From assembly GCA_039090855.1 (NCBI GenBank), contig CM076999.1, forward strand, positions 116,559,072 through 116,623,071: a DNA stretch of 64,000 bases, read 5' to 3'. The translations under genes and the position numbers were made by a program. Position 1 is the stretch's first letter, and the number at the start of each line of letters is the position of its first letter. Shown here one piece after another: positions 45,229-56,799 of this stretch. The stretch is from Macrothele yani (lineage: Eukaryota; Arthropoda; Arachnida; Araneae; Macrothelidae). The notes beneath the pieces were generated by a model that searched no databases, was not told the DNA's origin, and saw only the letters and a program-made list of their open reading frames with translations.

Positions 45229-46525
45229 CTACTGTATTTTCCGGTACATAATCTGCAGATTATCTGTTCCTAAAAGTTTAAATTCTAGCCACTGCGAATT
45301 ATACGATGGTGCAGATAATAGCTTTTTTTTTCCCCTACAAACTTCCAAAATGAAGCAATTTTGCTTTTCACACCAGGCCGTATAATGAGGGGAAATCTGT
45401 ATCACATCAAAGCTTTAAAGAATGCCATGTGTTCGACGATAATGCAGTGTCACTGCATCAACATATGTCCTCTTTCCCCTTTGCTTTGACAAAAAACGTG
45501 TATGTGTGTGTGTACACATTTCCTCTTTGCGGATTGCTGCTTTGTAAAAGTTAGCGGAGAAAACTTTGCCTGCAGCAACGTGCTTTGACCTTGAACAGTT
45601 GAGTGCTGTTTCCATTCCATACTGCTTTGGCCCATGACCTCCGTAACATCAGCCCCACCCCTCTTCTGGAAGTTCCAACCCCACTCAGCGTTTATTTTGC
45701 TCTACTCAAAAAGAATGCTTCTGGTACAACTCCAAAACTGAAGGGGTGAACTTTGACACCATCACAAATGATTTACAGTCTGAAATTCAGAGTTTCGGTT
45801 GTTGATGTAATTTAAGCATTGCTTGGAGATACAGCACGATTGCCACATAAATTAAAAATATATATCACAATCGTTTGAAAGTTGCGGGGTATTGTAATTC
45901 AATACCTTTTTTTAAAATTTCAAAAACTTTCAGCGATTTTATATTTTATCAAACTCATTAAATGGGACTGGCACAAGACAGACCGTTGTGGAGAAAACTT
46001 GGGGAGACCTTCGTCCAGCAGTGGATTGATAATGGTTGACAATGATGATGGTGATGATATATATATATATATATATATATATACAGCAAAGCCTTGAAAA
46101 TCTAGCATCAACAGGAACAGACGAGTGCCAGGTTTATGAAAATTCCAGATTTCTGGAGCTATCCAAAAATTGCGTAACAGGCATTACGTAAAGTACATAC
46201 TTACACATAATAGGTCACTTTAGCAAAAACTTATGCATCTACGCCTTATAAATATGCAGTGGTCGCGCTGCAGATCGCATTCTTCGAAGTTTGCGAAAAA
46301 AATATATATAGTTTTGGCGATGAAAAAAACGTTTTGGTCAAAATATTGGTGATTATCTTTTTGTATTATTTATTATAAAACTCTGTTGTTGAATGCATCT
46401 GTCTTTTAACTTTTACTATGAATTTTGTCTGCAGATTATATGCCCAACTTTTTCTCTCATGCTGAATTTTACCATCTGTGGATTATACGCTGCCATGAAT
46501 TATATGCAGAAAAATATGGTAATTT
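45229..46525. mobile_element. Possible pogo/Tigger-type non-autonomous element
   Basis: The left TACTGTATTTTCCGGTACAT and right (inverted) ACCATATTTTTCTGCATAT ends are loosely inverted. GATTAT/AATCTGCAG motifs next to both ends resemble those of pogo-type elements. It contains the small RTE fragment at 45964. No ORF. Weak call. Confidence 0.3.
45964..46059 (+). mobile_element. RTE-type LINE 3' fragment with (TA)n
   Basis: About 95 bp matching the last codons (LAQDRPLWRKLGETFVQQWI) plus the GATGATG tail, which runs directly into (TA)n at 46058-46083. Confidence 0.9.
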
Positions 46526-46699
46526 AATTTTAAAAACTATTCTTTCTAGTTCAGTGTCTGAAATTGCTAAGGTACATACAGTGTTTAAAGGTTTCTGTGT
46601 TAGTGGGTATCTTCTAGTCACCTGATTTTGACAGAATTGAACATATTTTTGGAATTGACAAATTACTATTCTCAATATCAGTTTGAGATAGAAACATTG

Positions 46700-46935
46700 A
46701 TTTCTACTCATCCCACTCTAATAGTAAATCATCTTCATCTAGGTTGAAGTACTCAGCCAGCTGCATTATTTCAGTAATGCCAAAAAGGCTTAGAGTGGTT
46801 TCTGATCCTACTTTTCTAAGATCTATTATATCTAATAATCTTCATCTAGAAGTACTCAGTCAGCTTCATTACTTCAGCAATGCCATAAAGGCTTAAAGCG
46901 GTTTCTGATCTTACATTCCTAAGATACAATTCCAA
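46700..46935 (-). repeat. Direct duplication of a coding-like segment (about 130-bp offset)
   Basis: Two diverged tandem copies on the minus strand encode SETALSLYGIAEVMKLTEYF and SETTLSLFGITEIMQLAEYF; the second continues NLDEDDLLLEWDE and a stop. A short aliphatic helix followed by an EWDE-like end resembles hAT C-termini, but I cannot place it firmly. Confidence 0.4.
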
Positions 46936-46939
46936 TACT

Positions 46940-47600
46940 GCTGCGTAAATGTAAGCCTTTTCTGCCAATGCACCTTCGTTAGCGTAGGTGCAGTGACCAT
47001 CCGTCTCCATCAGAGCCCCATATGCAACAGGGTTCGCTGAACTGTCATTTTAGACACACTTTTGGTAGCCCCCTGGTTCATTCAGCCAGTGAGTTGCTCC
47101 ACTGTAGCGTGTCGATCAGCCCTCACGCACCTTTGAAGCCGACGTTCACCTATCACATCAATGGCAGTGGTGCTCCACAGTTGCCACATCGCTTATTCGC
47201 AATGGTGACATTTCTCTAATCACAATACACTTTAACACGGCAGCATGCGAACAGTTCACAAACTGAGCTCTTTCAGAAATACTGCCACCATTGGCCCGAA
47301 TGCCGATAATCATACCTTTTTGCAAATCTGATAAATCCCTTCTTTTATCCATGACAGCAACGAGTGATATCAGAAAAATACGTGTTGGAAATGTGTAGAG
47401 GCAAAAACCTCCTAAATGATTTAGGGAATAAAGGTGAGTAACCTCAAAATTTATATTAACAAGTGATATGTTCAGAATGCCTACAACACACCTTATATGC
47501 TCTCCAAGCCAGCTCACGACACGTGCCTCCTTTCATTGGCTATGCGCTGTTGACGTCAAAAGTAGGAGGTGGTCACAATAATGTGACTTGACTGTGTGTA
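46940..47600 (-). pseudogene. Tc1-like transposase, N-terminal half
   Basis: The 5' terminus near 47600 reads CACATTATTGTGACCACCTC, similar to the element at 1264. Then MDKRRDLSDLQKGMIIGIRA (helix-turn-helix), SERAQFVNCSHAAVLKC, a frame break, RADRHATVEQLTG, SVSKMTVQRTLLHMGL and APTLTKVHWQKRLTFTQQYW. It stops before the first catalytic region at about 46940, so it is 3'-truncated and inactive. Confidence 0.75.
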
Positions 47601-48119
47601 TATACAGATGTGCGTATATCATAAAACCAGATAATAGTACAATATTTTCCAATAAGTGAAGAAAGTGACATAGAAACATATAAAAATGAGCACATGCTCA
47701 GATGAGCTAATGCCATAGAATGAAACCGTGGAGTTCTCTAGATGACAACAGCTAAATATTTTGCTATAATTTTCGGGTATTCTTTACCTTCTTATTATTG
47801 AATTGACATCTGTACTTTGCTTGCTAAGGTAAGTGCATTAGATATTTTTGTATTTTCATTTTAAGTTGTATATGTCTACATGTATAGGCAATATTTTAGG
47901 ACACACACCCTCCCCCCCCCCCACACACACCCATAACACAAATGCTAGATATACGCCTGCCATCATTCATGCAAAATTGTTGACAACACAGCTAGACAAT
48001 TTAACAAACCTCTCCCAACTGCCCGAAATTCCTTTCCAGATCAAGAGTAAACAGTGATTCACAAAATCAGAGACCAGTCTTGCAACTATTATACATATTA
48101 TGATAATACGTTCGTCACA

Positions 48120-48123
48120 AATA

Positions 48124-48163
<40 letters not shown>

Positions 48164-48165
48164 TT
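48120..48165. repeat. (AT)n followed by T-run at the 5' junction of a LINE copy
   Basis: About 26 bp of AT then about 20 T. A similar (TA)n-T8 stretch follows the 3' end of the LINE at 50248-50272, so this looks like a duplicated target. Confidence 0.85.
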
Positions 48166-50247
48166 AACAAAATCTATTGACATAACCAACCTTAAAAAAC
48201 ACCATAATACCTTCAAGTTGGAACTGAAGAACAGGTTCTCTGCTTTAGAAGGCCTAACATCGGAAGAAGTGGACATCTTTGAAGTTAACAGAAAAGTAAC
48301 CAAAACTCTTATGGAAACAGCAACAAAATTAGCTGGGTCTAAGAACAAGTTGCATGTAAATAAATTATCAGGAAAAACGAAAATGTTGATGCAAAAAAGA
48401 AGAGAGATGAGGACAACTAAAGAAGATGTGACTTCCAAAGTGGAATATATAGAGCTATGCAAGACAGTACGAAAAAGTATCACTGAAGACGTAAGAAAAT
48501 TCAACTGTGAACTAAAGAGGAAAGCAATTGAAAACAACCAAAGCCTAAAGATAGCAAAGGGACATCTCAGTAAGGGAAGAAAACAGATTATGGCACTGAG
48601 AAAAGAAGATGGTTCTGTAACAAGAAATAGAGGCGAAATTTTGACAAGAGTGAAAGATTTCTACTCCAAATTATATGAAAGGGATGATACATGTACTCCA
48701 GACACCATGAAAGATACCAGTACCAGAGTTCCTCCAGTCCTTCCAGCAGAAGTTGCACATGCAATCAAGAACATGAAGCGGGGAAAAGCTCCAGGAGAAG
48801 ATGGAATTACTGTAGACATCATGCAAGAAGCAAGTGGAGAAATCGAAACAGTACTCGCCCAAATTTTCACTCGATGCCTTAATGAAGGAAAGATTCCTGA
48901 GGATTGGAACACCGCTACAATGATCCTGCTACATAAGAAAGGTGACATTGAGGATCTCGGAAACTACAGACCTATCAGCCTCCTATCAGTAGTTTATAAA
49001 ATATTCACTAAAGTTCTTTCACACCGCTTGAAGGTGACACTGGACATGGCTCAACCGAGAGAACAAGCTGGATTCAGGAGTGGCTACAGCACAATAGATC
49101 ATATCCACGTACTGAGAGAACTAATTGAAAGAGCGAGGGAATATGAACTTCCATTGTGCATGGCTTTTATCGATTATGAAAAAGCCTTTGATTCGGTGAA
49201 ACCATCAGCAGTTACAATGGCTCTGAAAACCTGCGGTATTGAAGATGCATACATTAATATTATTAATAACATCTATGAAGATGCAAGTGCAAAGATTAGG
49301 TTGTTTGAAAATACAACACACATAAAAATTGGAAAAGGAGTGAGACAAGGTGACACCATATCTCCGAAGCTCTTTAATGCCACATTGGAGGGTGTTTTTC
49401 AGTCACTGAGCTGGGAAACCAAGGGGATAAAGATTAATGGGGATTATCTAACCCACCTTCGTTTTGCTGATGACGTAGTCATTTTTGCAACTACCCCATC
49501 AGAGCTACAGAGTATGATCCAGGAACTTGCTGACAAGAGTAAAGAAGTGGGATTAAAAATGAACTTTCAGAAGACAAAAGTGATGTTCAATGCTTTTACA
49601 AGAAATGAAGATTTATCGATTGATGGAGAAAAGCTGGAGATAACAGACACGTACGTTTATCTTGGACAGCAGATATCAAGTGAGGGTCACATTGGTGAAG
49701 AAATTAATCGGCGTACAAAACTTGCCTGGAGAGCTTTTGAAAGAAACAGCATAATTTTCAAGAGCAATATGCCATTATGTCTTAAAAGAAAAGTGTTTGA
49801 TCAATGCATCCTTCCAGTGCTTACGTATGGTGCAGAGACGTGGACCTTAGCTAAAAGAGACATACAAAGGCTGCAGACAACTCAAAGTAGCATGGAGAGG
49901 TGCATGCTTGGTGTAACCAGGAGAGATAAGAAGAGGAACACGTGGATCCGAAAAATGACAAGAGTGGAAGACATCATGATCAGAGTTAAATCCCTGAAAT
50001 GGCAATGGGCTGGACATACTGCCAGAAGGACAGACCATCGATGGACAGCCGAAATTTTAGATTGGATTCCAAGGGACAGGAAAAGACCCAGAAGAAGACC
50101 ACATGGGAGATGGGTGGATGAAATTCGAAAGTATGCGGGAGTGACATGGAGGAGACTGGCACAAGACAGACCGTTGTGGAGGAAACTTGGGGAGACCTTC
50201 GTCCAGCAGTGGATTGATAATGGTTGACAATGATGATGATGATGATA
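48166..50247 (+). mobile_element. RTE-type LINE copy g, 5'-truncated, RT frame open
   Basis: It begins within the linker after the endonuclease (QSIDITNLKKHHNTF equivalent). A single frame of 669 codons is open from 48218 to 50227: the whole RT (NMKRGKAPGEDGITVDI, FIDYEKAFDSV, RQGDTISPKLFNATLEG, LRFADDVVIFATT), thumb and tail domain ending VQQWIDNG. There is no ATG at the frame start. The endonuclease is absent, so it is dead on arrival, but the lack of lesions in 2 kb shows recent insertion. Tail (GATGAT)n then ATCATATATATA. Confidence 0.95.
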
Positions 50248-50279
50248 TCATATATATATATATATTTTTTTTAAACCAG

Positions 50280-50841
50280 TGACTGTAAACACCATTTATG
50301 ATATCATGTACAATTTGAAAATTTACATGTCATTCGTCCTCATGAAGCTAGGTCAGAACCCAGTGAAACCTTAGTTGACTTGGAAAAAAAAATTGTGACA
50401 AACGTTGTATTTTATTAATATATATATATATATAAACAGTGATGTTGAAAGCGTGATACATAACAGTTAGTGTTACAATACACTAGATAAATTTATCTCT
50501 AATGGTTTTTCACACAAACACTTAAAAAGGTTGTTCTGTAAACTTAATATGAACCCTACCCCATCCCCCCCCCCTTTTTTTAAGTACACCCAGACTGTCA
50601 GCGTTTGCGGCTAGGAAACACCAATTCCTAATTATCTCTTCAAGGAAACAAAGCGAGGATCGTAATTTAAACCGACCCAGCTATAGAAGACAGCGAAAAA
50701 AAAAGTGGCCTCTACTATTTAATTCAGAAATATATCAATTGCAGTAGTTTCTTATTCTTTCAGTGTACAACGAAATTTCAGGCAAGTTATTTACAAATAT
50801 GTTGCAGGGTTTCGTAAAATATATTGTATAAAATATCCAAC
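50280..50841. other. No recognisable gene; (TA)n and C/T runs
   Basis: Proximal part of intron 1 below exon 1. It contains a 14-bp (TA) run near 50420 and a C-run near 50567, nothing else recognisable. Confidence 0.6.
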
Positions 50842-50945
50842 CTGCCGAAGGGTTGACGCCATATGTATAGGCTTCCAACGTACATGGTTCCTAAGAAAAC
50901 ACATGACAACGTACTAGATAAACAATACATTGATACTATACACAT
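50842..50945 (-). CDS. RCE1: CAAX prenyl protease RCE1, coding exon 1 (start)
   Basis: Read from 50945 down to 50842, ending AG before donor GTTGGA (weak but GT). The first in-frame ATG after an upstream stop gives MCIVSMYCLSSTLSCVFLGT then MYVGSLYIWRQPFG. YVGSLY-(I/V)-W is the conserved end of the first transmembrane helix in RCE1, directly before RDHP, which exon 2 supplies. The frame is open further up to 51005, but only with GTG, and an in-frame TGA lies just above, so 50945 is the better start; the next Met (50930) is possible. The N-terminus is shorter than in vertebrates. No TATA box or CpG-rich promoter is evident in the 200 bp upstream. Confidence 0.85.
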
Positions 50946-51174
50946 AAAACCGCTAATCAAACCAAAATCTAACAAACATTGCAGCCGACTCAAAAACTTT
51001 CTCACGTCTCACCAAACTCCACAGCTGTTAAACAAAAGAGTTGTCTATTTCTACCCAACGCTTCCACTAATCTGACAGTAAATTTCCCGAGCATTTTCCC
51101 TTGAAATGAATGGTCCTTATTCACCTCACATTGCATCATGAGAAAGCCTTTCCGTGCCCAAGGACCAAAAAGAG

Positions 51175-51391
51175 TTTTTTTTTTTTTTTGGGAGGTTTAA
51201 CGACCACCGTGAGCAACTCAATGGGCTATAAGCAGTCGCCCGTCCCTAATTTAGGGTCACTGGTTCCAGGGAAGGGAGAGAGCCAGTGCCGTAAGACAAA
51301 CACAACATCCATACCTCACCGGGATTCGAACCCGGACCCCTTTCGGACGAATGGTCAGAGGCCATCGCTTAGACCACTGCGCCACCGGGGG
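51175..51391 (-). mobile_element. tRNA-derived SINE, copy 3
   Basis: Minus orientation with T15 tail at 51175-51189 and intact A and B boxes. The flank AGAGTTT on both sides may be the target duplication but is short and ambiguous beside the T-run. It lies about 230 bp upstream of the RCE1 start codon. Confidence 0.92.
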
Positions 51392-51489
51392 CGGCAGAGT
51401 TTGTTTACATGCGTTTTCCCATTGCTTAACATGGCGTTACGTTGCAAGGGTTCAGGAAAAACGCGATTTTCGTAAATTTATTAACGACA

Positions 51490-51780
51490 TGTATAACTTT
51501 TGCTCATCGTATGGTAGCACTAATAAATCCTGAAACCTAAATTGTGTAGACGAAAGAAAAACATTCTTTAATTTTCCGCTGAAAAAGACGAAATTATTAA
51601 GGGAATGGCTGTGTAAAATGAAACGCGGTGATTTCCATTCCGTTGTGCACTCTCCAATATGTTCTGTCCACTTTAACGAAAAAGCTTTTGGATATTATGA
51701 CACTACGAATCAAAGGCAGTTGAAACCTCGTAGTATTTCTTCGAATTTCAATTTCAAAAAAGAAAGAAAAAAAGTTGACG
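51490..51780 (+). pseudogene. Decayed THAP zinc-finger domain (P-element-type transposase N-terminus)
   Basis: The plus strand reads MYNFCSSYGSTNKS, a stop, NLNCVDERKTFFNFPLKK, TKLLREWLCKMKR, SPICSVHFNEKAFGYY, RQLKPRSISSNF. This is the THAP pattern C-x2-4-C ... P ... W ... C-x2-H ... (A/S)xPS.F. The second Cys of the first pair is Ser (CSSYGS instead of C..YGC) and a TGA follows, so it cannot fold zinc properly and is dead. No catalytic part follows. Confidence 0.78.
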
Positions 51781-51909
51781 AAAATTGATGGAATACTTGG
51801 ATCGGTAAATTACGAATTAAGTTCTACTTTCCTCAAAGAATAAAACAAACATATCTATAATTTCTCTTTTATTTAATGTTACACATTCATTTAATTTTTA
51901 AGCATAAAA

Positions 51910-51953
51910 AAACTAGGGTTCGCACGCTAGGCATAGCGTGCGAACCCTAGTTT
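51910..51953. repeat. Perfect 20-bp hairpin with GGCA loop
   Basis: Left stem AAACTAGGGTTCGCACGCTA (51910-51929), loop GGCA, and a perfectly complementary right stem (51934-51953). It has GC-rich centres in an AT-rich setting, just after the THAP remnant. Confidence 0.95.
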
Positions 51954-52186
51954 GTTTCCTTATTACGTGTTTTATGAGCTTTTAAATGTTTTTGTTTTAC
52001 AAAACAAGGTACTAAATTTTATGTTTCAGATATTTCGCCAATGTCTGGCAATAAGAATATGAAAATTTAATATAGCGTGTACGAGAAATGCTACATTAAA
52101 AGCTTCATTATGACTAACGGCGATGCGTTCTTGCGTCATGCGAAATAAACATCAAACACAAAATTGTCTTTGTATATTTTTGCAAC

Positions 52187-52333
52187 CTAGATTTGTTCTT
52201 CTAAGAAATTAATTTCTTCTTCTTCGCCTTGTAGCTCTATTAATTCCTCAGCAGAATCCATGACGTTAGGGTTGTAAAAATTAGGCAACAGTAAGGGATA
52301 ATCAAATAGCAAAAACATTGAATCAGCAGCCAT
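52187..52333 (-). other. Short acidic ORF of unknown origin
   Basis: An ATG at 52333 opens MAADSMFLLFDYPLLLPNFY, then NPNVMDSAEELIELQGEEEE and a stop at 52187. The start resembles the N-terminal stretch of some Harbinger-type nuclease proteins, but nothing firm. A SINE has inserted about 50 bp upstream. Confidence 0.25.
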
Positions 52334-52381
52334 GTTGGCACGCAGAAATCCACTTCTAACGGCACATGAATAAGGTGCATT

Positions 52382-52606
52382 GCCCCGGTGACGTAGTAGT
52401 CTAAGCGATGGTCTCTGATCATATGCCCGAAAGGGGTCCGGGTTCGAATCCCGGTGAGGCATGGATGTTGTGTTTATCTTACGGCACTGGCTCTCTCCTT
52501 TCCCTCGAACCAGTGACCCTAAATTAGGGACGGATGACTGCTTACATCCCATTGAGTTGCTCACGGTGGTCGTAAAACCTTCAATCAAAAAAATACACGT
52601 GACTCC
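52382..52606 (+). mobile_element. tRNA-derived SINE, copy 4
   Basis: Plus orientation: head GCCCCGGTGACGTAGTAGTC (A box altered), B box GGTTCGAATCC intact, body complete, short A tail. More diverged than copies 1 and 5. Confidence 0.9.
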
Positions 52607-52718
52607 CAACTTCGTCAAAAAAAAAAAAAAACCTCTTCTGATTCCACATCTTAACTTCCTCCTGTAGCGCGACTACTGCCTATATATTTTTTTTTTATTT
52701 TTTTTTTTGCCTCGGGAC

Positions 52719-53334
52719 AAAGGCGTAACTAGTTTTTTCTGCGCCCGGGGAAAACCTCAAAATATTGCGCCCCATTGGGTTTTCTACCTTATGTATAAGC
52801 ACATACGGCTTTACAAAGCAAAATTGAGGTCATAGGTACAATCAAACTGTGACTATTTGTACAGCTTTTCGCAACTGCTTCGGAGTTCCAACCTTTCGTA
52901 CCACATCGAACGCAACAAATGCAGTTGCGGCTCTCAGTCACAGTAATGATCGAATAGCCCCCAAATACTCTTCAACAATGTGAATAGCATCTTTATCTTA
53001 TTCGTCCAATCATCCAACCAAAGAAAAAACTACATCCTTATCCATCCAGCTAAAGAAAAACCGCGAGCTCCGTTGTTATCTGCAAAGGATGTAGTTCTTC
53101 ATTTGAACGGATTGTAGAACCGCTCCTTCATTTTTGACAGTTAGTAGAACCTTCCATTTTTGAATGTGAGCAAATGGCTCTCCTGAAAACTTTGAGGAAG
53201 AAATTAAACTTTTAAGTGTGTAAAAAACTGGTGTAAAAATTTCAGTTTCAATTTTAATCAGATTGCAAGCAGTGATTTCTGCGCCCTCTCTTGAACTGCG
53301 CCCGGGGCAGGTGCCCTGCCCTAGTTACGACTCT
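52719..53334. mobile_element. Short non-autonomous DNA element (hAT-like ends)
   Basis: The left end AAAGGCGTAACTAG... with TGCGCCCGGGG and the right end (inverted) GCAGAGTCGTAACTAGGGC with GCCCCGGGCGCA form a mirrored pair. The interior has no ORF. No clear target duplication. Confidence 0.5.
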
Positions 53335-54567
53335 GCATAAAGGAACCCGTAAGTTGTTTCCACAGTGCTTTTTAAGGATAAGGGTGTTGAGGTCTGTTAT
53401 TCCAGGGCTTCACAGAGGAAAGGGCTAGTCCGTCCATTTGAGGAACTGAATGCCGACCCGTTTCTGAAAGCGTGGGTGGAAAACGGTTGGCCACTTGTTC
53501 CCCGAACTTCGTTTCTCAGTTTTCGTACAAGACCCAGAGATGCAGTCGAGGCCTGTCGGCGCCAGGCTACTTTTTTTTTACCTAATGAATTGGTCTTTTT
53601 GAAATTTATTTATTCAATCGTCGCCCATCGGAATCGACATTTTTTTACGCAAATAATCTTAACCGAGATTTTTTTTGTCTCTTTCTTCTTCTTCTTCTCT
53701 CTCTCTCTTTCTCTCTTTATTATTATTATTTTTTTCTCATGGTTACTATGCACAATTCCGTAGATCTTTTGTTTACCGAAAGCAGCTCAGAAACAGCCAG
53801 TGAAGTGGGTAACAGACAGTCCGCACAAAGAAAGGAATCAGTCACAGAGACAAATGATTAGGCGACCCATCACCCCACATCTTGCATCCACGGAGAACAT
53901 CACACACAGAACAGGAGATGTTAGATGGGGGTTAAATCCCTAAAGAGATCGCCTTGTCGTTTAGAGTAAAAGCTATAGGGAACGAAAGAAAGAAAGCATT
54001 TGCTTTGAAATGGTGATACTACCGCTCTTACAGTTTATGGCAGTGCGTTAAATGCCCCTTTACTTTGCATGTGGTGTGATCTCATCTGCTACCCACTGTA
54101 TATAATCAGATGTTATCCCATCCGGGATTTTTTAAGTGGTAGTTAATGCTGTATAACTTCCCTCACACCTTCACCTAAGATGAAGCAGTCGTGGGAGAGG
54201 AGCAGCTTTTCCTATGCCAAATGCCATGGGCAAAAACTTTCCCTACTGAGACGAACTGTAAATTCATCCAGCTGGGTATCATTCCATTTGCGGTGACATT
54301 TGAAGTTTTAAATATCTCCTCCCAATATGGGTGGAAAAGGGAGAGAAGGCCTTGTATTTTCTGAATTCTGTCTTCCTTGAATTGGGAGTGGATTGAGTAA
54401 TTAAAGTCTGTTGACAGGCAGCTTGTGATTCGCAGTAGCTGTTTTCATTTTGCTCTCAGCGGAGTTCTTTTTCACTTCATTGTTTCATTTATTTTTGTAC
54501 TTCAGAATTTACGCAACCTAAGAAGTTGATCTGAGTATTTTTGCTCTTCAACTTGTGATAACCAGCA
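53335..54567. other. No firmly recognisable gene; CT-rich tracts
   Basis: The longest open frame (53365-53763, GTG start, ending in F/S/L/I runs from a TC-rich tract) has no family motif. CT and T tracts lie at 53680-53735. Confidence 0.5.
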
Positions 54568-56795
54568 ATGAAGAGAACAGGCGTTTATCCTGTAAATAGC
54601 TTAAAACACAAGCAAAGTAAAATAGAAGGTTTTTTTTATTGCAAAAAGTGAAGCCTCATCAAAATCGAATGCAGTTTTGGAGAGTGTGCCAAGGAGAGTA
54701 GCCGAGGATACCCAAGCTATCGGTAATTCAGCAACTGTCCATAATGATTTTGATTATGTTGGCGATGAAGCTGAGCGTATGGAAACCTTTCCTGATGTAT
54801 GGTCTCATCAGCAGTGGGTTGAAAGAAAGCTGAAACATCCTTGGCTAGATAGAAAGGACGGATGCTTGGGATGCATTTTCTGTTCTAAGGTTAAGTCCAT
54901 AGGGCCAAATAAATCCCAGGGCCTATATATTAATTTCGAATGGAGTAACTTCAAAGTATCATATAGTGAAGACACGAAGGAGAAGAAATTGAAATCGCTA
55001 AGAAACAAAATTAGCCTCCATGGTGGGTCAGATTCGCACAGAAAAGCTGAAGAAATTATAAAATCAGCTAATAAAACTCAATTGGAAAACATTACGCAGC
55101 ATTAGCTTAATAAATATCACGAAACAACATCAAAAATATTTAATACTACCTACTACATAGCAAAAAATTCTCGGCCTTTGACCGATCACACGGAGCTGAT
55201 TCAGCTTCAGAAAAAAATGGTGTGAAAGTTGGTGTGAACGTTGGTGTGACCTTGCATTCTCGAACCACCTGTTCAGAAATTGTTGAGCACATCGCCAGTG
55301 AATTTAAAAAGAAACTAGGAAATAAACTTGTCAGGGAAAATGCCAAAATTTCTTTACTAATCGATGAATCAACTTCTCTCAGTAAGAAATCCATCTTGAT
55401 AGTTTATATCAGAACACATCTCAGCGATGAAGATACAACAATTTTTCTTGATCTGGTTGAACTTGAAGATCAAAAAGCCTCCACAATAGCATCATCACTG
55501 CTCCAGTGTTTAAAATCTTATGGACTAGATGAACATTACCTCCAAAACAATTTATTATGCTTTGCAAGTGATGGAGCTAGTGTTATGCTGGGTGTGAAAT
55601 CTGGAGTTGCTAAGTTATTAAAGGAAAAATTCTCAAACATCCTGATTTGGCACTGTTTGAACCATCGGTTAGAACTTGCTGTCAGTGACGCATTGCGTGA
55701 CCAAAATTCTTCCTATCACTTCCAAGTCTTCATTGAGGAGATATACAGTCTTTATCACCAATCACCAAAGAACTGCCAGGAATTGGAAGCTCAATATGAG
55801 CTTGGCATTCAGCGAAAGAAGATTGGTCACATTTTCGATGTTAGGTGGATTTCAAGTAGCTTCAGAACTGTGCAAGCTGTATGGAAATCGTACCCTGCTC
55901 TAGCAGCACACTTTAAGCAGGCATCAACTGATTCATCTAGAACAGGAAGTGAAAATTCAAAGTACTGTAGCCTACTAAACAAACTACAATCAGTGGAGTT
56001 TTTTTAAATTGAATGCTTGTCTGAACAGTTACAGGAAAGAAACTGCAACATATCACGAGCTGATAAGCTTATTCGAAGATCAGTCTTTGTGCTGAAGTCA
56101 ATGAACGACAACCCAGGCGATGCTTCAGAAGAATGCGAGGAAGTTCTTCAAAAAGGCAACTTCAAAAGAGTCCACCTTTACTCCAACATAAAGTTAAAAG
56201 AAACTGAAAAGGGGCAATTTTTAACCAGCACAATCTACAGCTTATAGAACCGATGCCATACTACTCAATGTTCTAATGTAAAGCAAACAGGAAAAGATAC
56301 CAACAAAGAAAATTACGATCAATTAATGAGCGACATAAATGTTCTTGATTCAAACTTGTGGCCAACGGATCTCACTGTGCTCTACGGACGGGAGTCTATA
56401 AAACGATTGTGTGAAATGTCCGATTGGATAAAACCAAACTTCTAATCTGCTTCAGGGATTATCTTGAAAATGGTGGTAAGAGCATCCCACAAGGTTTGCA
56501 CCCTCTCTTAAATTGTGTAAGTTCTTTGCCATGCAGTTCTTCCGAGTGTGGACGAGGATTCAGTGCAACAATGAATAACATAATCAGTCCTACGCGCAGC
56601 AGACTTCTGATTAAACATGTTTCGCCATTAATGTTTATTAAGTTAAATGGCCTGCCAGTGTCTCTCTGGGATTCTTTACCTTACGTGAAAACTTGGCTTT
56701 TAAAACATTCCTCAGCTGTGGAAACAAAATCCAGACATGTGGATCATCAAGAAATCAAATCAGTGGAAAAAAAGGAGACGTGGAAGCTTTTCTGA
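54568..56795 (+). pseudogene. hAT transposase of the KIAA1586-like group, near complete, frameshifted
   Basis: ATG at 54568 (MKRTGVYPVNSLKHKQSKIE). An N-terminal zinc-finger region follows: WVERKLKHPWLDRKDGCLGC, IFCSK, and SDSHRKAEEI. The RNase-H-like core has ISLLIDESTSLSKKS (first D), CFASDGASVMLGVKSGVAKL (second D) and WHCLNHRLELAV. The hAT dimerisation end is SSSECGRGFSATMNNIISPT, RSRLLIKHVSPLMF. Frameshifts lie in T8 (about 54635), A7 (about 55213) and T7 (about 55998), with stops at 55103 and 56245 and a further frame change near 56400. Vertebrate KIAA1586 is a domesticated member of this group; here no termini or target duplication were found. Confidence 0.85.
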
Positions 56796-56799
56796 AGGA

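Noticed and set aside
50946..51005. Extension of RCE1 exon 1 upstream to 51005
   Set aside because: The frame opens there only with GTG and an in-frame TGA lies just above. The first ATG is at 50945.
53365..53763. Open frame of 132 codons
   Set aside because: It has a GTG start, its C-terminal third comes from T/C-rich simple sequence, and it has no recognisable motif.
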